64,000 nucleotides of DNA, from NCBI GenBank assembly GCA_963815045.1, contig CAWFET010000003.1, positions 1 through 64,000 on the forward strand. The letters are read 5' to 3'. This stretch comes from DASUPK01 sp963815045. Its GTDB lineage: Bacteria; Actinomycetota; Thermoleophilia; Solirubrobacterales; 70-9. The notes below the pieces were generated by a model. That model saw nothing but the letters and a program-made list of their open reading frames with translations. It was not told the origin of the DNA and ran no database searches. Positions 7,479-14,996 of this stretch are shown here, piece after piece (position 1 is the first letter of the stretch; each line of letters begins with the position of its first letter). The position numbers and the translations under genes are program-made.

Positions 7479-8633
7479 CTACTGGACCATCGGCAGCTCA
7501 GTGCCGCTGATCCCGCCGCCGTTCGAGGCCGGGGCCGCGGGCGCCTGCGCGCCCTGCAGGAGGGGAAGCTCGACGGGGGTCGCCGCCACGATGCCTCGCG
7601 CGGCCTCGCGAATCATCTGAGACGCCGGTGCATCGGGGTCCTCGACAACCAGGGGCCTGCCCTCATCGGCGTGCTCGCGGAGCTCGGTGGACAGCGGCAC
7701 CTTCGCGAGCAGGGGCACGTCGAGCTCGTCGGCGAGCAGCTGGCCGCCACCCTCGCCGAAGATCGCGACGCGCTCACCGTCGGGGCCCGTGAACGCGGAC
7801 ATGTTCTCGATCACGCCCAGCACCTCGAGGTCGACCTTGGCAGCCATCTCGGCGGAGCGCCGGGCGACGCTCTGAGCGGCGGGCTGCGGCGTCGTGACGA
7901 TCGCGATCTTGGCCTGCGGAATCAGCTGGGCGAGGGTCATGGAGACGTCGCCGGTACCCGGGGGCAGGTCGAGCAGCAGATAGTCGAGCTCGTCCCAGGC
8001 CACGTCCTCGAGGAACTGCTGGATCGCCTTGTGGAGCATGGGGCCACGCCAGACGACCGCTGCGTTCTCCTCGACGAAGAAGCCGATCGACATCACCGAT
8101 GGGCCGGAGGGCGAGACGGGCGGGATGATCTTTCGCTCCGGCGAGACGTCCGGCTTCTGGTTGATGCCGAGCATCCGCGGAATGGAATAGCCGTAGACGT
8201 CGCAGTCGAGGGCGCCGGCCTTGTGGCCCTCCGCGTGCAGCGCCGCCGCGAGGTTCGCGGTCATCGTCGACTTGCCGACGCCGCCCTTCCCGGACGCGAC
8301 GCAGATCACGTTCTTCACCTGGGCGAGGGCGCCCTCCGGCAGCTTGGGCCGCCCGAGCTTCTGCTGGAGGTCGGACTTCTCGCCATCGGAGAGGACGTCG
8401 AAGCCGACGGCGACGGTGTTGACGCCCTCCAGCTCCGAGACGTGCTGGACCACCGCGTTCTGGAAGTGGGAGCGGATCGGGCATCCCGGAGTCGTCAGCG
8501 AGACGACCACGTCGACGCGGCCGTCGTCGTGGATGTCGATGGAGCGCACCATCCCGAGCTCGACGATGGAGCGCCGCAGCTCCGGGTCGATGACCCGGGT
8601 GAGCTTCTCGGTGATCTGGTCCTTGGTCGGCAC
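7479..8633 (-). CDS. mrp: Mrp/ApbC-type P-loop ATPase (Fe-S cluster carrier family)
   Basis: A 384-residue protein with an N-terminal MIP18/DUF59 domain (about residues 5-85, with TTPGCPIRSHFQ carrying its conserved cysteine C51). A Mrp/NBP35 ATPase follows, with deviant Walker A SGKGGVGKST (114-123) and DYLLLDLPPGTGD. The family assembles or carries Fe-S clusters. The usual CPxC cluster-binding pair after ENMS is replaced here by FTGPDGE, as I recall for other actinobacterial members, so cluster binding at that site is doubtful. The C-terminal 30 residues are low-complexity. The start is GTG 8633; a strong terminator hairpin lies 49 bp upstream. Confidence 0.9.
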   Translation of the reverse strand: MPTKDQITEKLTRVIDPELRRSIVELGMVRSIDIHDDGRVDVVVSLTTPGCPIRSHFQNAVVQHVSELEGVNTVAVGFDVLSDGEKSDLQQKLGRPKLPEGALAQVKNVICVASGKGGVGKSTMTANLAAALHAEGHKAGALDCDVYGYSIPRMLGINQKPDVSPERKIIPPVSPSGPSVMSIGFFVEENAAVVWRGPMLHKAIQQFLEDVAWDELDYLLLDLPPGTGDVSMTLAQLIPQAKIAIVTTPQPAAQSVARRSAEMAAKVDLEVLGVIENMSAFTGPDGERVAIFGEGGGQLLADELDVPLLAKVPLSTELREHADEGRPLVVEDPDAPASQMIREAARGIVAATPVELPLLQGAQAPAAPASNGGGISGTELPMVQ

Positions 8634-8681
8634 GGTCGCCCATTGTAGGCGGGGGCACGCGGCGACTCCGCCCCGCCACGT

Positions 8682-8710
8682 GAAAACCGGGCCACTGGGG
8701 CCCGGTTTTC
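8682..8710 (-). terminator. Intrinsic terminator hairpin between the coiled-coil gene and mrp
   Basis: A perfect 12-bp stem (8682-8693 with 8699-8710) encloses a five-base loop. Read on the minus strand it ends in GGTTTTC, a short U tract. It lies 49 bp before the mrp start and about 100 bp after the upstream gene's stop. It could end the upstream transcript or act as an attenuator for mrp. The flanking A and T runs would also allow plus-strand use. Confidence 0.75.
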
Positions 8711-8716
8711 GAGGGA

Positions 8717-8809
8717 GGAGAGGTTGCTGCTTCCCGCTGGCGAGGATCTATCGGTGCCAGCAGGCTTCTCCGGGCTCGCCACCTCTCGAGGGCGACCCGG
8801 GCTAAGCGA
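8717..8809 (-). other. Strongly structured non-coding element of unknown class
   Basis: Read on the minus strand, this stretch folds into an extended hairpin: an outer 7-bp helix (GAGAGGT/ACCTCTC, 8781-8787 with 8718-8724), an asymmetric internal loop, and an inner 8-bp helix (CTGCTGGC/GCCAGCGG) with a 14-base loop. A competing helix pairs CCGGGTCGCC with GGCGAGCCCGG. It is followed by the terminator at 8682-8710 and then mrp. It could be a 3' untranslated region, a small RNA or an mrp leader. I tested it by eye against SRP RNA and cobalamin riboswitch and found no full match. Confidence 0.35.
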
Positions 8810-9337
8810 CTAGATCCGCTCGCGCACCTTCTTCACGGTCGGCTCGACGCGGTCCCGGTAGATGGGCTCCACGCGCTCCTTGACGACCGGCTCGACGCGC
8901 TCGCGATAAACGGGCTCGACCCGCTCCTTGACGACGGGCTGGACCCGGTCGCGGTAGACGGGCTCGACGCGCTCGCGCGCCTTGCGGGCCTGGCCGATCA
9001 GCTGCTCGGTGACCTGACGGCGGACGTCGCCGCCCTTGGTCTCGGCCTTCTGGAGCTCAGTGCTGAGGCGCTCCCGGAGCGACTCGAGCTCGGCGTTCCT
9101 GGTCTCCGCGTCGCGGAAGCTCTGGACGCGCTTCTGCAGCGTCTCGATCTCCTGCGAACGGGTCTCGGAGTTGGTCCAGGTCTCGGCGGTCGTGCGAACC
9201 GTCTCGGCGACCGTCGGTGCGGCGCCGATCGCGACATCGACGGCACGGGTGGCCTGCTCGGACGGCTTGCGGCCGTTGCTGACGACTTCAGGGGTCTTCT
9301 CTTCGGTCTTGGTCTTGCTGGTGGTCTTGCTGGCCAT
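8810..9337 (-). CDS. Coiled-coil protein with six C-terminal octad repeats
   Basis: A 175-residue soluble helical protein. A K/T-rich disordered start (about 1-30) precedes a charged coiled-coil region (about 50-120: SQEIETLQKRVQSF, NAELESLRERL). Six octads follow at about residues 123-170, alternating RVEPVYRD/E and RVEPVVKE, and the protein ends VRERI. There is no signal peptide or membrane helix. The general plan, helical rod plus basic repeats, recalls mycobacterial HBHA-like or apolipoprotein-like proteins, but I would not assign it. The start is ATG 9337; TTG 9349 is possible. Tandem SOS-like boxes at 9408-9437 suggest damage-inducible control. Confidence 0.75.
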   Translation of the reverse strand: MASKTTSKTKTEEKTPEVVSNGRKPSEQATRAVDVAIGAAPTVAETVRTTAETWTNSETRSQEIETLQKRVQSFRDAETRNAELESLRERLSTELQKAETKGGDVRRQVTEQLIGQARKARERVEPVYRDRVQPVVKERVEPVYRERVEPVVKERVEPIYRDRVEPTVKKVRERI

Positions 9338-9391
9338 CTCGGCTCTCAATCCCTTCGGCTGGCTTTCGTCGGTCTTATTAGCTCTAAGGTT

Positions 9392-9412
9392 GTTCGGAGC
9401 TTAGCACCGAAC
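9392..9412. promoter_or_regulatory. 21-bp near-perfect palindrome, candidate operator
   Basis: GTTCGG (9392-9397) and CCGAAC (9407-9412) are the arms of a 21-bp palindrome with only one mismatched pair. It lies 55-75 bp upstream of the coiled-coil gene's start and its right arm overlaps the first SOS-like box. The position suits an operator. It has no T tract for a terminator. Confidence 0.5.
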
Positions 9413-9421
9413 ACATGTTTT
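9408..9421. promoter_or_regulatory. SOS-like (LexA) box 1
   Basis: CGAACACATGTTTT matches the Gram-positive SOS box CGAACRNRYGTTYC at 13 of 14 positions. It lies in the only promoter region available to the coiled-coil gene at 8810-9337. Confidence 0.5.
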
Positions 9422-9423
9422 GG

Positions 9424-9437
9424 CGAACACACGTTTG
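9424..9437. promoter_or_regulatory. SOS-like (LexA) box 2
   Basis: CGAACACACGTTTG also matches CGAACRNRYGTTYC at 13 of 14 positions. Its centre is 16 bp from box 1, giving a tandem arrangement. Confidence 0.5.
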
Positions 9438-9482
9438 TAACCCTCCCGGAAGGGCGAGTTACACCTTTTCGCCGATCTGCGG

Positions 9483-10568
9483 CTAACGAAACAGGGAGAG
9501 GAAGCGGTGCTCCCGGGCGACGCCCACGCGCTCCACCCATTCGGCGGGGGTGTCCAGCTCATCGGGCCTCGGCAGCGAGTCGGGCTCGCTCCAGGCGCGG
9601 TTCAGGGTGCGGATGCCGTGCGCGCGGACCACCTCGTCGGCGAACGCCTTGCCACGACGGTACTGCGCCAGCTTCATGTCGAGGCCGAGCACCTTGGAGA
9701 CGATCGAGTCGAGCAGGCCCCTCCGCTCGCGGTCTCGGTCGAGAGCGCGGCGCAGGACCGTGTACCCGGGGTCGAGCTGGTCACCTACGGCGTCCATGAC
9801 GTGCTCGGCGTAGCCCTCGACGAGGGTCATCGTCGCCGTCAGCTTCTCCACCAGGCGGCGCTGCGGCTCCGGCCAGAGCAGGGTCGCGAGCTCGCCGTTG
9901 GTCGCCGAGCGAACTAGCTCGCGGGGGTTCGTCCTGGCAAGCTTGCCGAGCAGCTCACCGGGCTTCACCTCGATCGCCGCCTTCTCGAAGAGCTCCTCGG
10001 CGATGCCGCCGATGTGCTCACGGAGCCAGGGGACGGCCGAGAAATGGACCGCGTGCGTGGTCTCGTGGAGCGCGATCCAGCGCAGGAAGAGGTCGCGGTC
10101 GACATCGAGGCGGGATCGAGCGGCGGAGAGATTCGGGCCCACGAAGAGCAGCCTCGGCGCCCGCGCAGGGCCGATCAGGGCTACGTCGTACTGGCCGATC
10201 ACCCGCTGCGCGAGGTAGCCGACCGCCAGCCCGATCTCGGCCCCTGTGGCGGCGCCGACGATGGTCCGCTGCAGACCCCCGCCCTTCCCATTCGAGTCCT
10301 TCATCCGGTCCTCCAGGTGGCCCTCCACGCGGGTCGAGAGCTCGCGGAAGGTCTCCAGGTTGACCTCGGCCCATTCCGCCCGGTCGACCAGTTCCGCGGG
10401 CGGGACCGTCCCCTTCGGCTTCAGGCCGGTGTACCGGCGGACCAGCTCCGCCGCCCGGTCGGACTCCGAGCGAAGCTCGTCCTCGCTTCCGTCCCAGCGC
10501 GGCCCGGTGCCTGAGAGCGCCCGGGCGACGCGCTCGGCCATGCTCCAATCGACCAGTCCCTCAGGCAT
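9483..10568 (-). CDS. Zinc-dependent metalloprotease-like protein (DUF2342)
   Basis: A 361-residue protein of the actinobacterial DUF2342 family, sometimes annotated as coenzyme-F420-associated. The zinc motif is intact: WIALHETTHAVHF (HExxH form HETTH), with a downstream conserved acidic stretch TMTLVEGYAEHVMD that probably supplies further ligands. Other hallmarks are IVGAATGAEIGLAVGYLAQRVIGQYD and LLFVGPNL. There is no signal peptide, so it is cytoplasmic. The start is ATG 10568, which overlaps the stop of the inositol-phosphatase-like gene by eight bases (ATGCCTGA), so the two are translationally coupled. Its substrate is unknown. Confidence 0.85.
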   Translation of the reverse strand: MPEGLVDWSMAERVARALSGTGPRWDGSEDELRSESDRAAELVRRYTGLKPKGTVPPAELVDRAEWAEVNLETFRELSTRVEGHLEDRMKDSNGKGGGLQRTIVGAATGAEIGLAVGYLAQRVIGQYDVALIGPARAPRLLFVGPNLSAARSRLDVDRDLFLRWIALHETTHAVHFSAVPWLREHIGGIAEELFEKAAIEVKPGELLGKLARTNPRELVRSATNGELATLLWPEPQRRLVEKLTATMTLVEGYAEHVMDAVGDQLDPGYTVLRRALDRDRERRGLLDSIVSKVLGLDMKLAQYRRGKAFADEVVRAHGIRTLNRAWSEPDSLPRPDELDTPAEWVERVGVAREHRFLSLFR

Positions 10569-11388
10569 GGACGGCCGCCTGCGCTTCGCGGAGGATGGCC
10601 AGATCGCCCGGCGTGCGGGCGGCCGCGAGGTCGTAACGGGCACTGAGGTCTAGCGGGGCGTCGTCGAGGCCGCCATCCCCGAAGTCGAGCGACGCGCCCG
10701 CGACCCGCGCGATCAGCTGACCCGCGGCGGCATCCACGGAACGGCAGCCGCGCGTGGTCATCATGCCGTCGAAGCGCCCGCAGGCCACGTAGCAGAGGTC
10801 CACGGCGATGGATCCCGGCGAGCGGAGCCGGTAGGCACGGTCCCGCAGGACCTCCGCGGCCCTCACGACCCTCTCCGGCTTCGAGGCCTCGAGAGCCACG
10901 AGCTCGAGCCCGTCGCCCTCCGGGACGCTGATCTCGCTGCCGTCGAGCTCCGCATGGCCGTCTCGGGTGGCGATGAACTCCTCCCCGGCGCCGAACTCGT
11001 AGATGTAGCCGAGCGTGACGTCGTCCATGGATTCGCCCTCGGCGACCGCGATGCTGACGCTGTGGAGCGGGATCGTCCGGCGTGCGTTCAGCGAGCCGTC
11101 GATCGGGTCGATCACGACCCGCAGCGAGCCCCCGTCGCCGAAGCTGACCGACCCTCGCTCCTCCGACACGGCACTGAACTCATGTCCGTCGCGATGCAGG
11201 GCGTCGAGCTCGGTGAAGATCGCGTCCTCGCAGAGCCGGTCGATGACCAGGGTGTTGTCGCCGCCCTCGCCGACGCCGTCGTACTGCGTGCGAGCCTCGA
11301 TCCCCTGGTGCTCGGAGAAGACGCGCTTCTGCGCCTCGACGGCCCGGCGGCAGGCGGCAATCCACTCGTCGCTGGTCGGGCCGGCCAC
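10561..11388 (-). CDS. Inositol monophosphatase family protein
   Basis: A 275-residue member of the Mg2+-dependent IMPase/FBPase/CysQ superfamily. Metal ligands are visible: the glutamate in VSEERG, the aspartates in VVIDPIDGSLNA, and the C-terminal SVDAAAGQLIARVAGA standing in for the usual WDxAAG. Likely substrates are inositol-1-phosphate, fructose-1,6-bisphosphate or PAP. The sequence does not decide between them. The start is GTG 11388. It is the first gene of a two-gene operon with the DUF2342 metalloprotease. Confidence 0.85.
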   Translation of the reverse strand: MAGPTSDEWIAACRRAVEAQKRVFSEHQGIEARTQYDGVGEGGDNTLVIDRLCEDAIFTELDALHRDGHEFSAVSEERGSVSFGDGGSLRVVIDPIDGSLNARRTIPLHSVSIAVAEGESMDDVTLGYIYEFGAGEEFIATRDGHAELDGSEISVPEGDGLELVALEASKPERVVRAAEVLRDRAYRLRSPGSIAVDLCYVACGRFDGMMTTRGCRSVDAAAGQLIARVAGASLDFGDGGLDDAPLDLSARYDLAAARTPGDLAILREAQAAVHA

Positions 11389-11471
11389 GCGGGCCAGGTT
11401 AGCGAGGGTTTCCGCGCGGCCAGCGGGGAACCCGGTAGGCGGTGGCGGAGGCGTCGGTTAGCCTGAAATCG

Positions 11472-14400
11472 ATGGTTGAGGAGAACGATCGCGGCGGCCA
11501 GGTGCCGACCGAGCAACAGGAGGCGGTGGTCGCTCACGCGAGCGGGGCCATGCTCGCCCTGGGCGCGGCGGGGTCCGGGCGGACCGAGGCGCTCGCCCGC
11601 CGGCTCAGCCGCCTCGTCAGCGAAGGGCGCAGTCCGCTGGTTCTCTCGCGGTCGGCCGCCGCGGCAGACCGAATCCGGGTCCGCGCCGAGGAGCTGATCG
11701 AAACTCCATATGAGGAGCTCGTGGTCCACACCCATCCCGTCGCCGCGGCGCGGATCCTGCGCGAGCACGCCACCGAGGCCGAGATCGACCCATTCTTCGA
11801 GTCCCTCAGCCCGGCTGAGCGCCTCGCGATGCTGCTCGACCGCATCGACGAGCTGCCGCTGCGGCGGCACGAGATCCGGGGAAATCCGGCGGGCCTGCTC
11901 GCCCGCATAGTCGACCGCATCGACGCCCTGAAGTCGGCCGGCGTGACCGCCGAGCGATTCCGGCGTTGGGCCGATCAGCAGGCGGGCGCCTCCTCCTCCG
12001 AGCGGGAATCGGCCGCCAGGGAGCGGGAATTCGCCGAGCTCTACGAGCTGCACGACTCCATGCTCCGGGCCGCGGGCGCGATGGACGAGGTCGATGCCGT
12101 GATCGAGCTCACGCGCCTGCTCGACGAGAAGCCGGCGCTCGCGGAGGCGGTCTCGGACCGGTTCCCCGACCTGCTCGTCGATGAGGGCGAGGACGCGTGC
12201 CCCGCGGAGCGATCGCTGATCGAGGCGCTCGCCCGAGGCGCCGAGACGACGGTGATCTCATGCGACGACGAACAGGCCCGGGCGCCGTGCCGGGCCGCCT
12301 CGGCCTGGGTGCGCCAGGCCTTCTCGCCCACGGAGGTGACCCTGGAGCCCAGCTGGCGCTACGGCGGCGACCTGCTCGACGCCGCCCACGCGGTGGTGGC
12401 GCCCGCGGACCGCGGCGCGGAGGTCGAGCGGCGGGCGGCCGGCCCGCCGACCCGAGTTCGCTTCTGGTGCGGGGTCAACGAGCGCGCGGAGGCCCAGGCT
12501 GTCGCGCGCGACATCGAGTCGGCCCTCGCCGCGGGCGAGGTGAAGATGGAGGAGGTCTGCGTCGCGGTGCCCAGAGGCGGCGGCAGGGCGCGGGCGATCG
12601 CGGCGGCCCTCGAGGAGCGGCGAGTGCCGTACCGCGTGACCGGCCCGGGTGCCTTCTTCCAGCGGCCGGAGGTGCGCGACGTGATCGCCTGGCTGCGCCT
12701 GCTCGCGGATCCGACCGACGCGGCGGCCGCCGTACGGGCGCTCAGCCGCCCGCCGGTGGAGCTCAGGTCGGTCGACCTTGCCCGCTGCACAACGATCGCC
12801 CGCCGGCGCAAGCTCGACATGGTCTCCGCGCTCGAAGCGTCGCTGGAGAGCCCGCAGATCCCTCCCGAGGCCCGGGATCGAATCCGCGAGTTCCTCCAGC
12901 TGCACAGGGCCGCCGCCCGCGCCATGGGAGAGATGCGCGCCGACGTCTTCGTCAGGCGGCTGATCGAGCGGATCGGATTCCGCCGCCACCGGCTCTTCGC
13001 CGCGCACCCCGAGGCCGCCGAGCGGCTCCGGAATCTCTCACGGCTGGGAGAGCTGGCGGCCGCCTGGACCCGCCGTGAGCCGACCGGGTCGAACCGCGAC
13101 TTCGTGCGCTATCTCGTCGCGGTCTCGGAGGCCGGGGTCCCGCCGGTCGACGAGCCCAGCGAGCCGACGGCCGACGCCGTCCGCCTGATGTCGCTGGAGC
13201 GCACCAAGGGACTCGAGTTCTCCCGCGTCTATGTGGTGGGGCTGCATGCCGGTGCCGTCCCGGGAGCGACACCTGCCGGCGCCCCTGTCGTGCCAACCGG
13301 GGTGGGGGCCGGCGGACCGTCCCACGAGGACGAGCAGAGGCGCCTTCTGTACGTGGCAATGACCCGGGCCCGGGACGAGCTCGTCCTCTCGCGGCCGGCG
13401 GCGACCGAGGGCGGCAACGTCCGGCCCTCGCCGTTCTACGACGATGCGCGCGCGGTCCTCGACGCGACCGAGCAGGAGCACGGCGAGGAGCTGTTCGGGC
13501 CCGCGGAGGGCCTGCAGGCGACCTACCGGATGATTCAGGACGAGGTGCTCGAGGAGGCCTGGCGGGCCGGCGGGAAGCTGCGCGAGCCTCGCCTGGACAC
13601 CTATGTGGACGTGACCAGGGCGGTCGCGCGGTTTCTTGAGCTGGTCAAGCTCGCCGGGCTGATCCAGGGATCCAGTGAGGAGCCGGCGGCCGACGCCCTC
13701 GCTGCGATCAATGACCTGCTCGACCACGCGATCTCCTCCGAGCAGCGCACCGCGCTCCATGACTCGGGTCTCGACGCCTACCTGCTCGACGAGGAGGGGG
13801 CGGCCAAGCGCCGCCGCGAGCTGATCGAGCAGCGCGACGAGCCCTCGCTCGAGGCGTTCCTGCCACGGCGCGGCGAGGGGCTGGCTCTCTCCGCCACCGA
13901 CATCACGCTGTACCGGACGTGCCCACTCAAGTACAAGTTCGCGCGCGTCTTCGGCATCCCCCAGGAGACGACCATCAACCAGCGCTTCGGGATCGTCATC
14001 CACCAGGTCCTCGAGCGCTTCCATGGGCAGCAGGCGGCCGAGGCGGGCGAGGCCGGGGCGGGCAGCCTGGAGCGCCTCATGGCGCTGTTCGCGACGGCCT
14101 GGAGGCGCTCCGGCTTCGGCGAGTCGGACGACGAGCTCCAGTTCCGCGAGAAGGCGATCGAGGCCCTGCACCGCTACCACGCGCGAGAGGTGGCGAGCGG
14201 GTCACATCCGCGCTGGGTCGAGCGGAAGTTCGACTTCCGGATCGGCCCCCACCATCTGCGCGGACGCGTCGACCGGGTGGACCAGCTGCCCAGCGGGAGC
14301 TACGAGCTGATCGACTACAAGACCGGCGATCCGAAGCCGGCGCGCGAGCTCGAATCCGACGTGCAGCTCGCGATCTATCGGCTGGCCGCGCGTGAGGCGT

Positions 14401-14612
14401 GGCGGCTGGAGGGCGCAGCGGGGAGCTACTGGTACGTGCTCGCCGACGAGAAGGTCGCGGTCGGCGGGTCGCCGGACGACCTCGAGCGTGTCGAGGGAGT
14501 CGTGCTCGAGGTCGGCGAGGGAATCCTCGGCCAGGACTTCGAGCCGCGGCCGTCGCCGGAGATCTGCTCCTGGTGCGACTTCAGGCTGATCTGTCCGGCC
14601 TCTGAAGCCTGA
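11472..14612 (+). CDS. UvrD/AdnA-like helicase fused to RecB-type nuclease, with altered Walker A
   Basis: A 1046-residue motor-nuclease. The N-terminal SF1 domain has a Q motif (PTEQQEAV) and a Walker A reading GAAGSGRT, where the catalytic lysine is arginine (R37). Motif II is LLVDEGED, motif III is weak (SCDDEQARA), and motifs V and VI are recognisable (TKGLEF, LLYVAMTRARDEL). The C-terminal PD-(D/E)xK domain is intact: CPLKYKF, FGIVIHQVLERF, RGRVDRVD, LIDYKTGD and CSWCDFRLIC, which with the earlier cysteine fits an AddB/AdnA 4Fe-4S clasp. It may be the motor-poor partner of a two-subunit recombination nuclease. No partner gene is in the window. The start is ATG 11472. Confidence 0.85.
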   Translation: MVEENDRGGQVPTEQQEAVVAHASGAMLALGAAGSGRTEALARRLSRLVSEGRSPLVLSRSAAAADRIRVRAEELIETPYEELVVHTHPVAAARILREHATEAEIDPFFESLSPAERLAMLLDRIDELPLRRHEIRGNPAGLLARIVDRIDALKSAGVTAERFRRWADQQAGASSSERESAAREREFAELYELHDSMLRAAGAMDEVDAVIELTRLLDEKPALAEAVSDRFPDLLVDEGEDACPAERSLIEALARGAETTVISCDDEQARAPCRAASAWVRQAFSPTEVTLEPSWRYGGDLLDAAHAVVAPADRGAEVERRAAGPPTRVRFWCGVNERAEAQAVARDIESALAAGEVKMEEVCVAVPRGGGRARAIAAALEERRVPYRVTGPGAFFQRPEVRDVIAWLRLLADPTDAAAAVRALSRPPVELRSVDLARCTTIARRRKLDMVSALEASLESPQIPPEARDRIREFLQLHRAAARAMGEMRADVFVRRLIERIGFRRHRLFAAHPEAAERLRNLSRLGELAAAWTRREPTGSNRDFVRYLVAVSEAGVPPVDEPSEPTADAVRLMSLERTKGLEFSRVYVVGLHAGAVPGATPAGAPVVPTGVGAGGPSHEDEQRRLLYVAMTRARDELVLSRPAATEGGNVRPSPFYDDARAVLDATEQEHGEELFGPAEGLQATYRMIQDEVLEEAWRAGGKLREPRLDTYVDVTRAVARFLELVKLAGLIQGSSEEPAADALAAINDLLDHAISSEQRTALHDSGLDAYLLDEEGAAKRRRELIEQRDEPSLEAFLPRRGEGLALSATDITLYRTCPLKYKFARVFGIPQETTINQRFGIVIHQVLERFHGQQAAEAGEAGAGSLERLMALFATAWRRSGFGESDDELQFREKAIEALHRYHAREVASGSHPRWVERKFDFRIGPHHLRGRVDRVDQLPSGSYELIDYKTGDPKPARELESDVQLAIYRLAAREAWRLEGAAGSYWYVLADEKVAVGGSPDDLERVEGVVLEVGEGILGQDFEPRPSPEICSWCDFRLICPASEA

Positions 14613-14627
14613 CCCTCCCGCCGCGCC

Positions 14628-14643
14628 CTGTACATATGTACAG
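14628..14643. promoter_or_regulatory. Operator 1 for the TetR regulator of the SMR gene
   Basis: A perfect 16-bp palindrome (CTGTACATATGTACAG) containing GTACA-TA-TGTAC. It covers the putative -35 element of the SMR promoter. Confidence 0.7.
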
Positions 14644-14667
14644 TTTTCTGGTACATTTGTACAACTA
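14629..14667 (+). promoter_or_regulatory. Promoter of the SMR pump gene, probably giving a leaderless mRNA
   Basis: A -35-like TGTACA at 14629-14634 is followed after 17 bp by a -10-like TACATT at 14652-14657. Transcription would then start at or within a few bases of the ATG at 14667. No ribosome site is visible before that ATG, which supports a leaderless transcript. Confidence 0.5.
14650..14663. promoter_or_regulatory. Operator 2 for the TetR regulator of the SMR gene
   Basis: GTACA-TT-TGTAC (core 14651-14662) repeats the half-sites of operator 1. The two centres are 21 bp apart, two helical turns, so two dimers could bind the same DNA face. It overlaps the -10 element. Confidence 0.65.
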
Positions 14668-14990
14668 TGTTGGCCTGGATCTATCTCTCCGCAGCGATCG
14701 CCACCGAAGTGGTCGGCACCATCTTCCTTCGGTTCACCGACGGCTTCACGAAGCCGGCCCCCTCCGCCGTCGTCATCGTCACCTACGTCATCTCGCTCTG
14801 GCTCACCGCCCTGGCCCTCAAGGGCCTCGAGATCAGCCTGGCGTACGCGGTCTGGGCCGGCGTCGGCACGGCCGCGATCGCGATCATCGGGATGACCGCG
14901 ATGGGCGAGACCGTCAACGGGCTGAAGCTCGCGAGCATCGGCCTCGTGATCGGCGGGGTCGTCGGCCTCAACCTCTCCGGCGCCAACTAG
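14667..14990 (+). CDS. Small multidrug resistance (SMR) family efflux protein
   Basis: A 107-residue, four-helix drug/proton antiporter. The essential membrane glutamate of helix 1 is present (AAIATEVVGTIFLR, E14), as are the helix-3 stretch SLAYAVWAGVGTAAIAIIG and helix 4 ending GLNLSGAN. The family works as an antiparallel dimer exporting cationic compounds or guanidinium. The gene is controlled by two TetR-type operators that cover its promoter, and the regulator follows six bases after its stop. Substrate class, Qac or Gdx, cannot be decided by eye. Confidence 0.93.
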   Translation: MLAWIYLSAAIATEVVGTIFLRFTDGFTKPAPSAVVIVTYVISLWLTALALKGLEISLAYAVWAGVGTAAIAIIGMTAMGETVNGLKLASIGLVIGGVVGLNLSGAN

Positions 14991-14996
14991 CCTGCG

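Noticed and set aside
8717..8787. Possible SRP (4.5S) RNA, because the minus strand has GGGAAGCAGC within a long hairpin
   Set aside because: The apical loop lacks the invariant GGAA tetraloop with its GGAAG/GNAGC context; the GGGAAGCAGC is on the 3' side below a 14-base loop.
8740..8790. Possible cobalamin riboswitch, because AGCCCGGAGA followed by CCTGC resembles the B12 box
   Set aside because: Two extra bases interrupt the box, it is not at the 3' end of a full fold, and no other conserved riboswitch blocks are present.
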